A DNA stretch of 39,672 nt from a virus. Location of the stretch: IMG/VR virus record IMGVR_UViG_3300045994_000090, positions 1 to 39,672 of that record. One strand, given 5' to 3'. Of this stretch, positions 21,803 through 30,437 are shown in pieces (position 1 is the stretch's first letter; every line of letters begins with the position of its first letter). The position numbers and the translations under genes were made by a program. A model generated the notes under the pieces. That model was not told the origin of the DNA. It was given only the letters and a program-made list of their open reading frames with translations, and searched no databases.

Positions 21803-22980
21803 TTTAGTAGACCTCTACGCCTCATTTCAGCTTCAATCTCTTTACCACTATCTGGTGATAAGGCAGGTATAACTTCAGGTGCAGATTTTACTTCATCAGC
21901 AATACCAGGTCCAGCACGTTTTTTCAAATCATTAGCGACAGAGCCCATTTCCTGTATCTTAGACGCTATAGTCTTTTTGTCATCACCCCATTTTGGTACC
22001 ATAGCTTCTGCCTTAGTCTCTTGCTCTTTTTCTGAGAACCCAGAGCCAGACATACTATGAATAATGGCAGTAAGTGCCTGTGATCTTTGCTGGTTAAATG
22101 CTTGCCTATCTGGCGATACATTAGAGTTAGCCAAAGGAGACACAAATGGTATGCCAAGACCGCTAACAGTGTCTGCGGCAAAGTCTTTCATACTGTCAGC
22201 AGGTTGAGTAGCTATGAAGTCTAAGTTATTCTTCATGTGCTCTACGGCCCTATTTAAGCCACCATAGAACATGCCAGATTTGGCCTGGTCTTCTGTAACT
22301 GATACTGGATGCTGCACCAACTCGCCAGTTTTAGTATTTTTGGTTGCAGGTATCTTTGGACTAAAGCCCCAATCAAGTTTTTCTGCGTCTGTAGCAGGCC
22401 GCATCTGCGTGCCATTACCCATATCAATATTAACGCCAGAACTTGGCTTCCATGGCTCACCAATAGCTTGTGGACCATTAGGCCCCATTACTGCGTTAGT
22501 TCTATAGCCTTCCTTGCCAGGTACGCCCATTTCCATGTAATGTGGAGCCACTGGTGCCCTAGGTGCAAATTGGTCATTGAGCATAGCCATACCAAATGGG
22601 CGTGTTACTTTGTTGGACATTAGCCCTGACATAACTTCTTCTGGTGTTTTTTGACCGCCCAAGTAACCTTCACCAGGAGTCGCATCATGTGCGCCCATTA
22701 ACGGGGTCGGCACCCTGTCTGTGCCAACATTACCCATCAAACTTTTCACTAATTGGTCAGCATCTAGTTCATCCTTATTTGACTTAGATTGGCCCATCAT
22801 ATGCATTAGCATACTAGTATCAGCACCTCTACTTTCTGGCAAAGGTGCTGCTTGAGGCATTTGAACTTGGCCCTGCGACAAAAATGATAGTAGCGTACCA
22901 AGACCAGCCATAGAGTCTTGTTGCGGTGCTTGTCTTTTTACAATATCGCCACTCAGCATATCTTGTATGGTAAGTCCCAT
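21799..22980 (-). CDS. ejection-type virion protein (393 aa)
   Basis: The product is 393 aa. The N-terminal ~170 residues are low complexity (Gln, Pro, Met, Gly). The C-terminal half is helical and contains AFNQQRSQALTAIIHSMSGS, then FSEKEQETKAEAMVPKWGDD and KKTIASKIQEMGSVANDLKK. That arrangement (G-S-G-x-S-x-x-E-x-x ... P-x-x-x-D-x-x-x-T-x-x-x-K) is frequent in phage DNA-transfer proteins. It overlaps the 760-aa gene by 4 bases, so the two are co-translated. Confidence 0.55.
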   Translation of the reverse strand: MGLTIQDMLSGDIVKRQAPQQDSMAGLGTLLSFLSQGQVQMPQAAPLPESRGADTSMLMHMMGQSKSNKDELDADQLVKSLMGNVGTDRVPTPLMGAHDATPGEGYLGGQKTPEEVMSGLMSNKVTRPFGMAMLNDQFAPRAPVAPHYMEMGVPGKEGYRTNAVMGPNGPQAIGEPWKPSSGVNIDMGNGTQMRPATDAEKLDWGFSPKIPATKNTKTGELVQHPVSVTEDQAKSGMFYGGLNRAVEHMKNNLDFIATQPADSMKDFAADTVSGLGIPFVSPLANSNVSPDRQAFNQQRSQALTAIIHSMSGSGFSEKEQETKAEAMVPKWGDDKKTIASKIQEMGSVANDLKKRAGPGIADEVKSAPEVIPALSPDSGKEIEAEMRRRGLLK

Positions 22981-22981
22981 A

Positions 22982-23359
22982 TTAGCCTCCAGAAAGAAGT
23001 TTTAGCAATGCAGATAAGTCAATATTGCTATTGGTAACCGGCTGCATACCATTTTGGGCGGTTGAATGCTGCTGCGCCACAGGCATTTGCATTTGAGCTG
23101 GTTGTATTTGCTGATGCTGTTGCTGTGGTGCTTGTTGCATTGCACTTTGCATAATCTGTGCAAATATAGGGTTCTGTTGTTGCGCACCACCTGTCATGTC
23201 TTGGTAACTCTCTATGCCATGTGCGCCAGCGCTGCTTTGTGGTGGGTTCTTCATTATTGACTGCAACATACCACTGCCGCTGCCGCCTTTAGAAGAACTG
23301 GCACCACTACCGCCACTACCGCCAATCATCTTCATTATACTACCAAATAGTGCACCCAT
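22982..23359 (-). CDS. Gly/Gln-rich small virion protein (125 aa)
   Basis: The product is 125 aa and low complexity: a Gly/Ser-rich start (MKMIGGSGGSGASSSKGGSG), then Met/Gln runs. This is typical of disordered internal or ejection proteins. It lies between two ejection-type genes with overlapping or touching ends. It cannot be assigned a specific role. Confidence 0.5.
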   Translation of the reverse strand: MGALFGSIMKMIGGSGGSGASSSKGGSGSGMLQSIMKNPPQSSAGAHGIESYQDMTGGAQQQNPIFAQIMQSAMQQAPQQQHQQIQPAQMQMPVAQQHSTAQNGMQPVTNSNIDLSALLKLLSGG

Positions 23360-24207
23360 TATGAACCTCCTATCCCACCGCCTTTACCTTTACTATTAGA
23401 CGAGCCGGAACCATAGCTAGAACCACTAGATAGCACGGTAGGCGAGCCTATTACATTTGCGTAATTACTCATATTTTGCCATGGCATCATAGTTGGTGCA
23501 AATGAACCCATACCAAGATTTTGCATAGCACTGCCTTGATTAAGGGCATTATTCGTTGTCTGCTGTTGCTGCCCAAGCATACCACTCATCATCTGCTGAC
23601 GTGCCAACGTATTGCTATCAGCAGCTTGTGCAATACCAAGTTTGTTGTTTAAGTCAGTATTAAACGTATCATAACCAAGATTTGCTTCGGTATTTTGCAA
23701 GTTCTTGTTGTTTAGGCTTTGATTAAGTGCGTCAGTAACACCTTGGCGACTACTGCCGCTCATGCCTGCCGCTTCTGCTACGCCTGCGTTGGCAGCTTGT
23801 TGCTGGCCATTTAGACGAGTGTTAGTATCCTCCAAACTGCTACGCATAGCATCTAAAGAGCTATTGCCATTACCACCCATGATACCGTTGTATACTTGCT
23901 GAGTATTAGATGGACCAGAGTCTGACCTGTTTATAGAGTCCATTAAACTCTTACCAATACCAAGATCACCATATGCACCGCCTTGCAAGCTATCTTGATA
24001 TGCAGGTAGTGCAGAATTATTTACCTGGTTTACATAGTTAGACACGCCAGGTACTTGTTGCTGTGTGGCATTATTAGTTTGACCAAACGTCTTAAGTGCT
24101 TGACCATATAACTGCTTAAGTGCAGTCTTTTGAAACTCAGGTATGTTTTGAGCAAAGCTACTGTTGTTGCTCATGTTACTGCTAGATGTATTTTTATGGC
24201 CGCCCAC
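23359..24207 (-). CDS. internal virion / ejection-type protein (282 aa)
   Basis: The product is 282 aa. It is rich in Asn, Gln, Gly and Ser. The segment AAGMSGSSRQGVTDALNQSL followed by repeated polar helices is characteristic of internal virion or DNA-transfer proteins (pattern A-G-x-x-G-S-S-R-x-G-x-x-x-A). The C-terminus is Gly/Ser rich (SGSSYGSGSSNSKGKGGGIG). Its neighbours upstream (tail proteins) and downstream (other ejection-type genes) fit. Confidence 0.6.
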   Translation of the reverse strand: MGGHKNTSSSNMSNNSSFAQNIPEFQKTALKQLYGQALKTFGQTNNATQQQVPGVSNYVNQVNNSALPAYQDSLQGGAYGDLGIGKSLMDSINRSDSGPSNTQQVYNGIMGGNGNSSLDAMRSSLEDTNTRLNGQQQAANAGVAEAAGMSGSSRQGVTDALNQSLNNKNLQNTEANLGYDTFNTDLNNKLGIAQAADSNTLARQQMMSGMLGQQQQTTNNALNQGSAMQNLGMGSFAPTMMPWQNMSNYANVIGSPTVLSSGSSYGSGSSNSKGKGGGIGGS

Positions 24208-24208
24208 G

Positions 24209-24661
24209 TTATTCTCCTACGTCACATTTTATTACAGTGGTAATATCAGTCCATCCGAGTGCTTTTAGTCTACGTAGCCAACCTTTACGCGAAGCCAGGC
24301 CGCGCAACTCTGTGCAGTTGAAGTCTTTTGCTATTGCTTTAGCAACAATGAAAAATTGGTCTATCCATAAGTCCATCTCAGTACCTCCAACAACCGGTAT
24401 GTACAATGCTCGTAAACCGCTATCAAATTCCATAATATCCAAAATATTAACTGCTATTATTTCTGGGCCCTTGCATACGGCCACTATAAGCGTTTCGCCT
24501 ATAAGAGCCCTGCGCTTTACACCAGCACAAGTTATCTCACCATTGGCAACCTCTACTACTAATTGTACTAGTGGCTCAAACTTATACCATAAAGGCTCTA
24601 TAAGAGTAATTGGTATAGCAGCTATAACGTAGCCTGTAGTATTCATCCTAAAAATCCCCAT
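24209..24661 (-). CDS. GNAT-like internal virion protein (150 aa)
   Basis: The product is 150 aa. It ends with the pattern AKDFNCTELRGLASRKGWLR, then LKALGW. This matches the small acetyltransferase-like protein encoded among tail/ejection genes of many short-tailed phages (the 'gp13-like' type), in which G/N-C-x-x-L-R-x-x-x-R-K-G-W-x-R is conserved. Whether it keeps enzymatic activity is unknown. Its start overlaps the previous gene by 19 bases. Confidence 0.65.
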   Translation of the reverse strand: MGIFRMNTTGYVIAAIPITLIEPLWYKFEPLVQLVVEVANGEITCAGVKRRALIGETLIVAVCKGPEIIAVNILDIMEFDSGLRALYIPVVGGTEMDLWIDQFFIVAKAIAKDFNCTELRGLASRKGWLRRLKALGWTDITTVIKCDVGE

Positions 24662-25014
24662 GTAAATGTTGTGCCAGTGCCTGTACCAGGGCCAGTGGCA
24701 ATGAACGTTGTTCCTACAGTATTTACGCCGCCTACTAGTAAGTAGTTGGTAGTACCTATAGATATAATTGTATAACTAGTGCCAGTTGTAAATGAACCTG
24801 CTGGAACCAATTTGTAAATCCAAGCACCTATAGTGGTAATCCACGTACCGACTAATGCTTTAAAGTAGTAAACTTTACCAGCCACTGGTTTAGTTGGTAG
24901 CGATGTCAAACCAGGTAGCACTTGTGAGCCATCTATTTGACTTTGTAGTTTAAGTAGCTGGCGAACCAAGTACTCTGATAATTCGGCCTTAGTACCATCT
25001 GGTGGTTGTTCCAT
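24643..25014 (-). CDS. virion-associated protein with fibre-like beta repeat (123 aa)
   Basis: The product is 123 aa. The N-terminal ~30 residues form a helix (KAELSEYLVRQLLKLQSQID), followed by VAGKVYYFKALVGTW. The C-terminal half reads SFTTGTSYTIISIGTTNYLL, then VGTTFIATGPGTGTGT, a beta-repeat pattern I recognise from many phage tail-fibre and virion proteins. It abuts the 523-aa tail gene (shared base at 25014). It is likely a minor tail or fibre-attached protein. Confidence 0.6.
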   Translation of the reverse strand: MEQPPDGTKAELSEYLVRQLLKLQSQIDGSQVLPGLTSLPTKPVAGKVYYFKALVGTWITTIGAWIYKLVPAGSFTTGTSYTIISIGTTNYLLVGGVNTVGTTFIATGPGTGTGTTFTWGFLG

Positions 25015-26585
25015 TATCTGGCTCCGTCGATCACATATTCAATATCCATGCCAGTAAGAATGAATGGGTTCACACCAACACTCTCAATGCGCCAAGATAG
25101 CAGAGTACCGGTGGTTCGTATATCAACTTTACGATTGGTATTAGGATTGAATAGTACTGCCGGCTTCCATCTTATAGGAGCGCCGACGAATGACTGTGAG
25201 CCGAGTTGTATACTTACATCGCCACCACAAGTCATATGCGGATATACAGATTGCGTAGTAATAGCAACTTCTTGGCCTTCAACAGCTATACTCAACCTCT
25301 CAACTACTGTATTTTGTGTGGTAGCACCATCGTCAACCTCAAGAGAGTATATAGCACTTGTAGCCCTATCAACGCCAACTATACCACTGGAAAACTTAGA
25401 TGTCGGGTCATAGTTCCACACGGACATTATGTTGGCCCATGTATTAGTAATACTAGCCCACGTCAATGGTGTGGAAAGTATAGGCCCAACAGTCATTGCT
25501 GTATGTATGCCAGTCAACGACCGTACCGCCAATGTGCCTTCAATATAATTATATACAATAACCGTAGATGGTAGTGTATAGCCACTTTCTGGGTAGCAAA
25601 ACCAAATCTCTTTTGTCAATGGGTTGGTGATAGCATATGAATTGGCGTAGTTAGAACTATCGAGATTGTCTGCATATTTGGATTTTAACTTACCGTACAA
25701 TATAGACTTCACACTATTGCCGTCATTCATCATTATGTCTGCATCAGACATAAAATAATGCGTGCCTAATGCTTCTACCACACAGTTCTTAGCCAGTAGT
25801 CCATGGCTATCAGTTAGCAATCTACGCTTCCAAATGAACTCACCGCCAACATTATCCAATATGTGTATGCTACGTTCTGAATATAGGCAGAACGCGTCGC
25901 GTAACGATAGGCCATCAATTAACTCACCGCCATTGCCACTAATGGAAGCCTTACCAGCTATAGCACTTAAGTCTGTTTCATCCCACGTAGATGGTAACCC
26001 ATTGGTATCTGCAGGGTGTGACCAACGATACGTAGTAGGTAATTTAGTAGCTCCCTCTGTTAAATTTAGTGCAAATAAATAGTTACCATGTGAGCGCATT
26101 ATTTTTGCGCTATAGCCCTTAGTTTGCCATGTAACACCGGCGCTGAAGTTTAACGCTACAAGTTTGGTTGCAACTTGCTGTGGAGACCAGTATTCTGGGT
26201 ACCATTGCGGGTTGTTAACAATTGGTATCTGGCCTAATTTGCAACTATGCCATAACAATTCATCGTTGGAACCCAATGCACTATAGTTGGTCGATGCGGC
26301 CGATGTTATATCAGACCAAGTGGTTCCATCGAACGCGTACGCACGAGTCCTGCCAAGTAGCACGTAATAAGTGATTGCAGAACCTGGCACGCGTATTATG
26401 TGTGACGCAAAGAAGTTACTAGGCGGTGTTGCTAATAATTTCTGTGCTTTGAATGACTTTATTTTTCCATTAACTAGTCGTATATTGCTACCAAACGTGA
26501 TAGTTTCTGGCGGCAAATCACAATGCTCCAAATCAGCATTTATGCTTTGGGAGCCTAAACTATTGAGTCTTAGTGGCGATGACAT
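25014..26585 (-). CDS. tail protein (tubular/stabilisation type, 523 aa)
   Basis: The product is 523 aa. It begins with the pattern ETITFGSNIRLVNGKIKSFK followed by IIRVPGSAITYYVLLGRTRA and TTWSDIT. This is typical of a family of podovirus tail proteins in which each particle carries a beta-rich tail hub or tubular protein (a role like T7 gp12 or P22 gp10). The body is rich in beta strands and Trp/Thr, and no enzyme motif is seen. The order adaptor, fibre, tail protein, ejection proteins supports this. Confidence 0.65.
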   Translation of the reverse strand: MSSPLRLNSLGSQSINADLEHCDLPPETITFGSNIRLVNGKIKSFKAQKLLATPPSNFFASHIIRVPGSAITYYVLLGRTRAYAFDGTTWSDITSAASTNYSALGSNDELLWHSCKLGQIPIVNNPQWYPEYWSPQQVATKLVALNFSAGVTWQTKGYSAKIMRSHGNYLFALNLTEGATKLPTTYRWSHPADTNGLPSTWDETDLSAIAGKASISGNGGELIDGLSLRDAFCLYSERSIHILDNVGGEFIWKRRLLTDSHGLLAKNCVVEALGTHYFMSDADIMMNDGNSVKSILYGKLKSKYADNLDSSNYANSYAITNPLTKEIWFCYPESGYTLPSTVIVYNYIEGTLAVRSLTGIHTAMTVGPILSTPLTWASITNTWANIMSVWNYDPTSKFSSGIVGVDRATSAIYSLEVDDGATTQNTVVERLSIAVEGQEVAITTQSVYPHMTCGGDVSIQLGSQSFVGAPIRWKPAVLFNPNTNRKVDIRTTGTLLSWRIESVGVNPFILTGMDIEYVIDGAR

Positions 26586-26586
26586 A

Positions 26587-26856
26587 TTAGTTAAAAAATG
26601 TGGCTAAGTCAGCAGTAGGTATAGTACCTGCCGCAATATACGCATCTGCTTTGGTGGCTGCATAAATATCTACCATAGTTTTGAATTTGGCCTTTATCAA
26701 TATCTTAGCACCGTCATCGCCAGCTTTAAGGGCATCCACTATAGTCTGTTTATCGGCCACGGTCAGTGCTGCAAAACCTGCATCCAGGTCGGCAATACCA
26801 AGGGATGCCCATTTGGCATTCGCTATATTCGCAATCAACTTATCTCTTATAGTCAT
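26587..26856 (-). CDS. small Ala-rich hypothetical protein (89 aa)
   Basis: The product is 89 aa and all helical: DKLIANIANAKWASLGIADL, LTVADKQTIVDALKAGDDGA and DIYAATKADAYIAAG. It is encoded between the fibre and tail genes with a 1-3 base spacing. A virion or fibre chaperone role is possible but not shown by sequence. Confidence 0.6.
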   Translation of the reverse strand: MTIRDKLIANIANAKWASLGIADLDAGFAALTVADKQTIVDALKAGDDGAKILIKAKFKTMVDIYAATKADAYIAAGTIPTADLATFFN

Positions 26857-26859
26857 AAA

Positions 26860-27948
26860 TTACTCGTACATTACGTTAATGGTGCCAGCGTCGAATGTAT
26901 CCGTACCGCCCGTTGTGGTCAGTACTAATTGTGTTAGAGCTGCGGCCAGTGTTTTGTCACCGGCCAGAATCATCATGGTCGATACTGAGTCGTTGAACTG
27001 TCCGGCTATTTCCCATACATTGCCGTTTACTTTATTAATAATCACATGGCCGCGCAGTGCTCTTCCGGCTGCTCCGGTTGTCTCAACTTCAAATCCACTT
27101 GTCGCTGACAGAGAGCCATTTGTTGATGATGCCGCTACCGATTGAATCCAAGATGCATAACCTGTAATTTCAATACCGCCAGCAGTACCAAGTCTGAGAG
27201 TTGTTACTCCTGTTGATGCTGTAGATATACCTGACATCATAACAGTAATACGTTTTGCCCAATCCGGTATGCCTGAGAATGTGACCGCTGTTCCTGATGC
27301 AGTTTGAACTCCCATCGAGGTAAGAACACCGACGCCTGTTGGAGTTCCTGCAAACACTGGACTGGTTATTGTTTCAGTATCTGATATTGTAATAGCGTCT
27401 AATACCACCCAATCTGTGCCGTCAAACTGCACGTCTGATACCTGATTGGCGTAAATTACTGCCGCTACTTTAGTGCCAGCAGGAGTGTACTGTTTTAATA
27501 ACGGCGGTGATATTACACCGGAAACTTGAAGAGTTGGTGCTGCTCCACTAGCTGCATTGAACCTAACGCTAAATTGAAGCGGTGCTGTGTACGCAGTGAT
27601 TGCAGGTGTCGGCGTTAATGTGTATGCCGTTGATGTGCCGCCAGTAGTCCATGCAGTATACGTCTGTGCCTGCAATGCTGCCTGTATGGCAGTATTCAAA
27701 TTGGTTGTGGCCAGTACTGCAGCATTTATCTGCGCCTGAATTGCACTTGTGACGCCATGTACAAAGTTTAATTCGGCTTCTGTGGCAGTCAATGGCGTAG
27801 CGAAACCACTTCCACCTACGCCAGGAAATATGGTTTTAAGTACGTTCTTAATCAAGACAATGTGGTCATCACCTTGACTAACTGGGTCACTTGTAGTAGG
27901 ATTGGTGTTTATCAATCCAGCTATCGTTGTTGTAGATTCTAAAGCCAT
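26860..27948 (-). CDS. tail fibre protein (362 aa)
   Basis: The product is 362 aa. The N-terminus SDPVSQGDDHIVLIKNVLKT followed by FPGVGGSGFATPLTATEAEL and a 'gvts-iqaQ' segment is the usual start of phage tail fibres (virion-attachment region). The rest is Thr/Ala/Gly-rich beta structure. No intramolecular chaperone or enzymatic domain is evident. It directly follows the adaptor gene. It may share receptor binding with the SGNH protein at 30914. Confidence 0.75.
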   Translation of the reverse strand: MALESTTTIAGLINTNPTTSDPVSQGDDHIVLIKNVLKTIFPGVGGSGFATPLTATEAELNFVHGVTSAIQAQINAAVLATTNLNTAIQAALQAQTYTAWTTGGTSTAYTLTPTPAITAYTAPLQFSVRFNAASGAAPTLQVSGVISPPLLKQYTPAGTKVAAVIYANQVSDVQFDGTDWVVLDAITISDTETITSPVFAGTPTGVGVLTSMGVQTASGTAVTFSGIPDWAKRITVMMSGISTASTGVTTLRLGTAGGIEITGYASWIQSVAASSTNGSLSATSGFEVETTGAAGRALRGHVIINKVNGNVWEIAGQFNDSVSTMMILAGDKTLAAALTQLVLTTTGGTDTFDAGTINVMYE

Positions 27949-27949
27949 C

Positions 27950-28570
27950 TTAACCTCTTTTGGTTGTTAGAGCAGGCCCGCTCCAAGTAGACTTAGCATC
28001 TTGGAGATCAATATCGCCAAGGACTTCTTCAAATCTGGTCTTCCATGCCATGGCAGCATCAAATGACTTAACGAACGCGCATATCTCCATAACTAAGCCA
28101 AATACATAGCAGTCCGGATTTAGTAAAGACATCCAGTTAGTGGTGTTAGTGCTAGTCAATGGTACGATACGACTGTAGTATGTCAGCACCAGGCTTCTTG
28201 TGTTATCTAATGGTGGCCATATTTGCAACGCATTGTTAACAAGAGTATAGTAACTACCAAGGGCATTGTTGGTGCTTGCATTAGCTATCTGCTCTGGTGA
28301 AGTGTAGCTATACTCTTGTTTGCCAGTACGCAGCACTGCATCTTGGTTATAAATGTCTTTCAACGATAAGTAGTCAGCTGGCAAGCTATATACTTGCTGT
28401 AGACTTACGCAAGGCACTGTAATAATAGACGACATTTTTTGCGCTATTAGAACTCTGTTCATTTTAGCTTCAACCAACTTGAGCATATTGTCTATGTGAG
28501 TGGTGACCTCTAAGTTGTCAGACCTATCGGACTCCGATAAAGCCATGTCTACTATTTCAGAATATTGCAT
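27950..28570 (-). CDS. head-tail / tail adaptor protein (206 aa)
   Basis: The product is 206 aa. The pattern (helical N-terminus MQYSEIVDMALSESDRSDN, then LVEAKMNRVLIAQKM, PADYLSLKDIY, YYTLVNNALQIWPPL, LVLTYYSRIVPLT and a final helix) is that of the phage adaptor (gp6/T7 gp11-like) family, which forms the ring linking portal and tail. Its promoter-distal position after the lysis genes is unusual but within the same transcript. Confidence 0.75.
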   Translation of the reverse strand: MQYSEIVDMALSESDRSDNLEVTTHIDNMLKLVEAKMNRVLIAQKMSSIITVPCVSLQQVYSLPADYLSLKDIYNQDAVLRTGKQEYSYTSPEQIANASTNNALGSYYTLVNNALQIWPPLDNTRSLVLTYYSRIVPLTSTNTTNWMSLLNPDCYVFGLVMEICAFVKSFDAAMAWKTRFEEVLGDIDLQDAKSTWSGPALTTKRG

Positions 28571-28583
28571 TTTACTTACCTGT

Positions 28584-28673
28584 TTAGTCTGGTACTGATA
28601 TGCAAACCACTACTGCTAGCATAAGCATAGTGGCCATTATCACGGCCATATTGTTCAAAATCTTATCTATCAT
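28584..28673 (-). CDS. 29-aa transmembrane micropeptide
   Basis: This frame (MIDKILNNMAVIMATMLMLA to CISVPD) is almost wholly one transmembrane helix with a short basic/polar start. It begins within the last codons of the Tad2-like gene and ends just before the adaptor gene's leader. Being next to the XhlA-like and endolysin genes, it could be a small holin-like or lysis accessory peptide. Its length makes the call uncertain. Confidence 0.45.
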   Translation of the reverse strand: MIDKILNNMAVIMATMLMLAVVVCISVPD

Positions 28674-28899
28674 CTATAACTACCCATTCATCGCTTAACA
28701 ATTCATTGTGGTTTGCATGCCAAAAACTTAGCCCAACGTTACCGACTATCGGATAGGACTGTTCATATATACAAGAACGTGGGCCGCCTCTTTTGCGACG
28801 ATCTAGCCCTAAAAATATAACTTTGGTATTCTGCCAATCTTTAACTGTAACTTTTTTGCCAGCATTCAACGCTTTTATGGCCTCTCCAAAGCACGCCAT
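28663..28899 (-). CDS. Tad2-like (DUF2829) protein, candidate anti-Thoeris factor
   Basis: The product is 78 aa. The start MACFGEAIKALNAGKKVTVK with DW directly after, and the end FWHANHNELLSDEWVVID, match the DUF2829/Tad2 pattern (F-x-E-A-x-x-x-L-x-x-G-K-K-V-x-x-x-x-W ... D/N-L-L-x-x-D/E-W). Tad2 proteins of other phages bind cyclic ADP-ribose-type signals and so block the Thoeris defence system. Here it is in the late transcript between the XhlA-like and adaptor genes. Whether it binds a signal cannot be told from sequence; the middle region (LGLDRRKRGGPRSC) is unlike the usual one. Confidence 0.65.
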   Translation of the reverse strand: MACFGEAIKALNAGKKVTVKDWQNTKVIFLGLDRRKRGGPRSCIYEQSYPIVGNVGLSFWHANHNELLSDEWVVIDDR

Positions 28900-28900
28900 G

Positions 28901-29149
28901 TTAACCCTTACCTACAAAATAGTGGTATGCAGTGGCAGCAACTGCACCTAAAATACCGGCCAACCACACTGCTCCAGCTATGAAGCTTTGTGCTTTTAAT
29001 CTGTCGTGCTCAAGACTAACTACTTGTTTAGTAAGTTCTTCTATTAGCCGATTGGTTTCTTGTATTTCATCTATGAATTTGCGCATCATAGTATCCACTC
29101 GTTGCTCTAAGCAAACTATCTTTACTCTACTATCATCATCAATATCCAT
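28901..29149 (-). CDS. XhlA-like membrane protein, holin or holin accessory (82 aa)
   Basis: The product is 82 aa. Residues about 10-50 are an amphipathic coiled coil (EIQETNRLIEELTKQVVSL), followed by one transmembrane segment near residues 56-76 (FIAGAVWLAGILGAVAATAY) and a short tail. This is the layout of XhlA-type (haemolysin/lysis) proteins. It shares one base with the endolysin gene upstream (TAATG style), so it belongs to the lysis cassette. It may act with the 3TM holin at 30434. Confidence 0.65.
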   Translation of the reverse strand: MDIDDDSRVKIVCLEQRVDTMMRKFIDEIQETNRLIEELTKQVVSLEHDRLKAQSFIAGAVWLAGILGAVAATAYHYFVGKG

Positions 29150-29607
29150 TACTTAGCCTCCAGATCGCGGCCAAGAACTATATCTCTGGATAGCTGGAAG
29201 TGCATACCGTCGGGCCTACTCCAATTACCGCCCCAGTCAAAGCCGGCACCTGTAAAGCAAATCGCTAGCTCCTTACTCATATTAGGAGTCTTGCCTAGTT
29301 GGTTCCAGGCTGCATTAACATCAATCGCCAGTCCCCAAGAGTGTAGACTAGGTACTCCAGCAGCCCCCCTAGTAGGTCTTATATTGAAGCAGCCATCCCA
29401 AGTACGGAGTTCAAGTCTGCGTCCTGCATTCTGTACAGCTCTGAGCGCGGACTCTAAAGGCAGTGGCATAAATCTATTGCAGTAGATTCTCCTTGGTATT
29501 GCATGAATCTGTATGTCATCAGGTACGTGCCATACCATCATACTAGACTCTTTATCTGGTGCGCCAAACTTGTCGAAGCACTCTCTAGGACTTAATAATT
29601 TAGCCAC
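29149..29607 (-). CDS. endolysin: M15 family D,D- or L,D-carboxypeptidase
   Basis: The product is 152 aa. It contains the M15 zinc-peptidase motifs SLHSWGLAIDVN (His89, Asp96) and FDWGGNWSRPDGMHFQL (Asp133, His136). No signal peptide or cell-wall-binding domain is present, so release would depend on a holin. It would cleave peptide cross-bridges or stems in peptidoglycan at lysis. Neighbours are XhlA-like and holin genes. Confidence 0.88.
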   Translation of the reverse strand: MAKLLSPRECFDKFGAPDKESSMMVWHVPDDIQIHAIPRRIYCNRFMPLPLESALRAVQNAGRRLELRTWDGCFNIRPTRGAAGVPSLHSWGLAIDVNAAWNQLGKTPNMSKELAICFTGAGFDWGGNWSRPDGMHFQLSRDIVLGRDLEAK

Positions 29608-29637
29608 AGGTTATTCCTAATATATTGGAGTGAATAG

Positions 29638-29778
29638 TTAATTTTCATGGTCAATTTTATCTTTTAATATTGCTGCATATTTTTTTGTGATAGCAACATT
29701 ATCTTCTGGATAGGTGCCAAAAACCAATGTTTCCCGCTGAAATTCTAGTAGGATTAAATAAATATCTTCTTCGGTCAT
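29638..29778 (-). CDS. small hypothetical protein (46 aa)
   Basis: This frame has 46 codons (MTEEDIYLILLEFQRETLVF to KIDHEN). It begins at an ATGA overlap with the stop of the 220-aa membrane protein and fills the gap before the endolysin. It is helical, with an acidic start and a basic C-terminal half. Coupling supports a real gene; no family is recognised. Confidence 0.55.
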   Translation of the reverse strand: MTEEDIYLILLEFQRETLVFGTYPEDNVAITKKYAAILKDKIDHEN

Positions 29779-30437
29779 GCCGTGTAATTATTCCAAAGCC
29801 AAGGCGAGAAAGTAAATTGAGCAGTACCGCCTTTGCTAATATCACCCCATAACTTCCAGCCTAAATTAATCCGTATGCACCTGTCTGGCCACCATTGCCA
29901 TTGGCGTATGTAGTACCATTGAAAGGCGATAACCTTTCCGTCACGCAAAATATACCGACGCACTAAACCGGTTTTACCTGGAACAGTATTCTGTATAGCA
30001 GGATTTCCGTGAATGACTCTAGTCTCGCACAACATGCCTTGCAATTTAATGCCCATGACATCGACTTGGAAGTTGTGCATTGAGTTACGCCAAAGCCAGC
30101 AACAGCGATTGATATATCGTTGTAACCGGTTATGCTCAATAATGAATGGTCGGTTATCGGTTTTCCATGGTAAGTCGCCATCAAGAGGATTCTCTGTATC
30201 GAACCATTCTAACCATTTTGGTAGCGTTACCGGATTGTTACCAGTTGCCAGAAGCACCATAAACGGCGTAAGTGGATAGGCAACGAGGTATTTTGCAGTA
30301 ATACTAAAAATGGCCATAAGCCAGTATTTAATGTAAATCATAATTACGACCTTTTTGCGTAATGTTCCTAGCAAAAATAACGCCTTGAGTGGCAGTGATA
30401 TAAACCATAGAATTACTATGGCCACGTAGACTCTCAT
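29775..30437 (-). CDS. DUF7338-like membrane-associated phage protein (220 aa)
   Basis: The product is 220 aa. An N-terminal hydrophobic region (about residues 3-22 and 35-65) gives two or three membrane segments. It is followed by LPKWLEWFDTENPLDGD and a Trp/Arg-rich domain with CCWLWRNSMHNF and INLGWKLWG. This combination is frequent in phage genomes beside lysis genes (I recall it as DUF7338), function unknown. It overlaps the holin gene by 4 bases and the 46-aa gene by 4, so it is part of the lysis block. Confidence 0.65.
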   Translation of the reverse strand: MRVYVAIVILWFISLPLKALFLLGTLRKKVVIMIYIKYWLMAIFSITAKYLVAYPLTPFMVLLATGNNPVTLPKWLEWFDTENPLDGDLPWKTDNRPFIIEHNRLQRYINRCCWLWRNSMHNFQVDVMGIKLQGMLCETRVIHGNPAIQNTVPGKTGLVRRYILRDGKVIAFQWYYIRQWQWWPDRCIRINLGWKLWGDISKGGTAQFTFSPWLWNNYTA

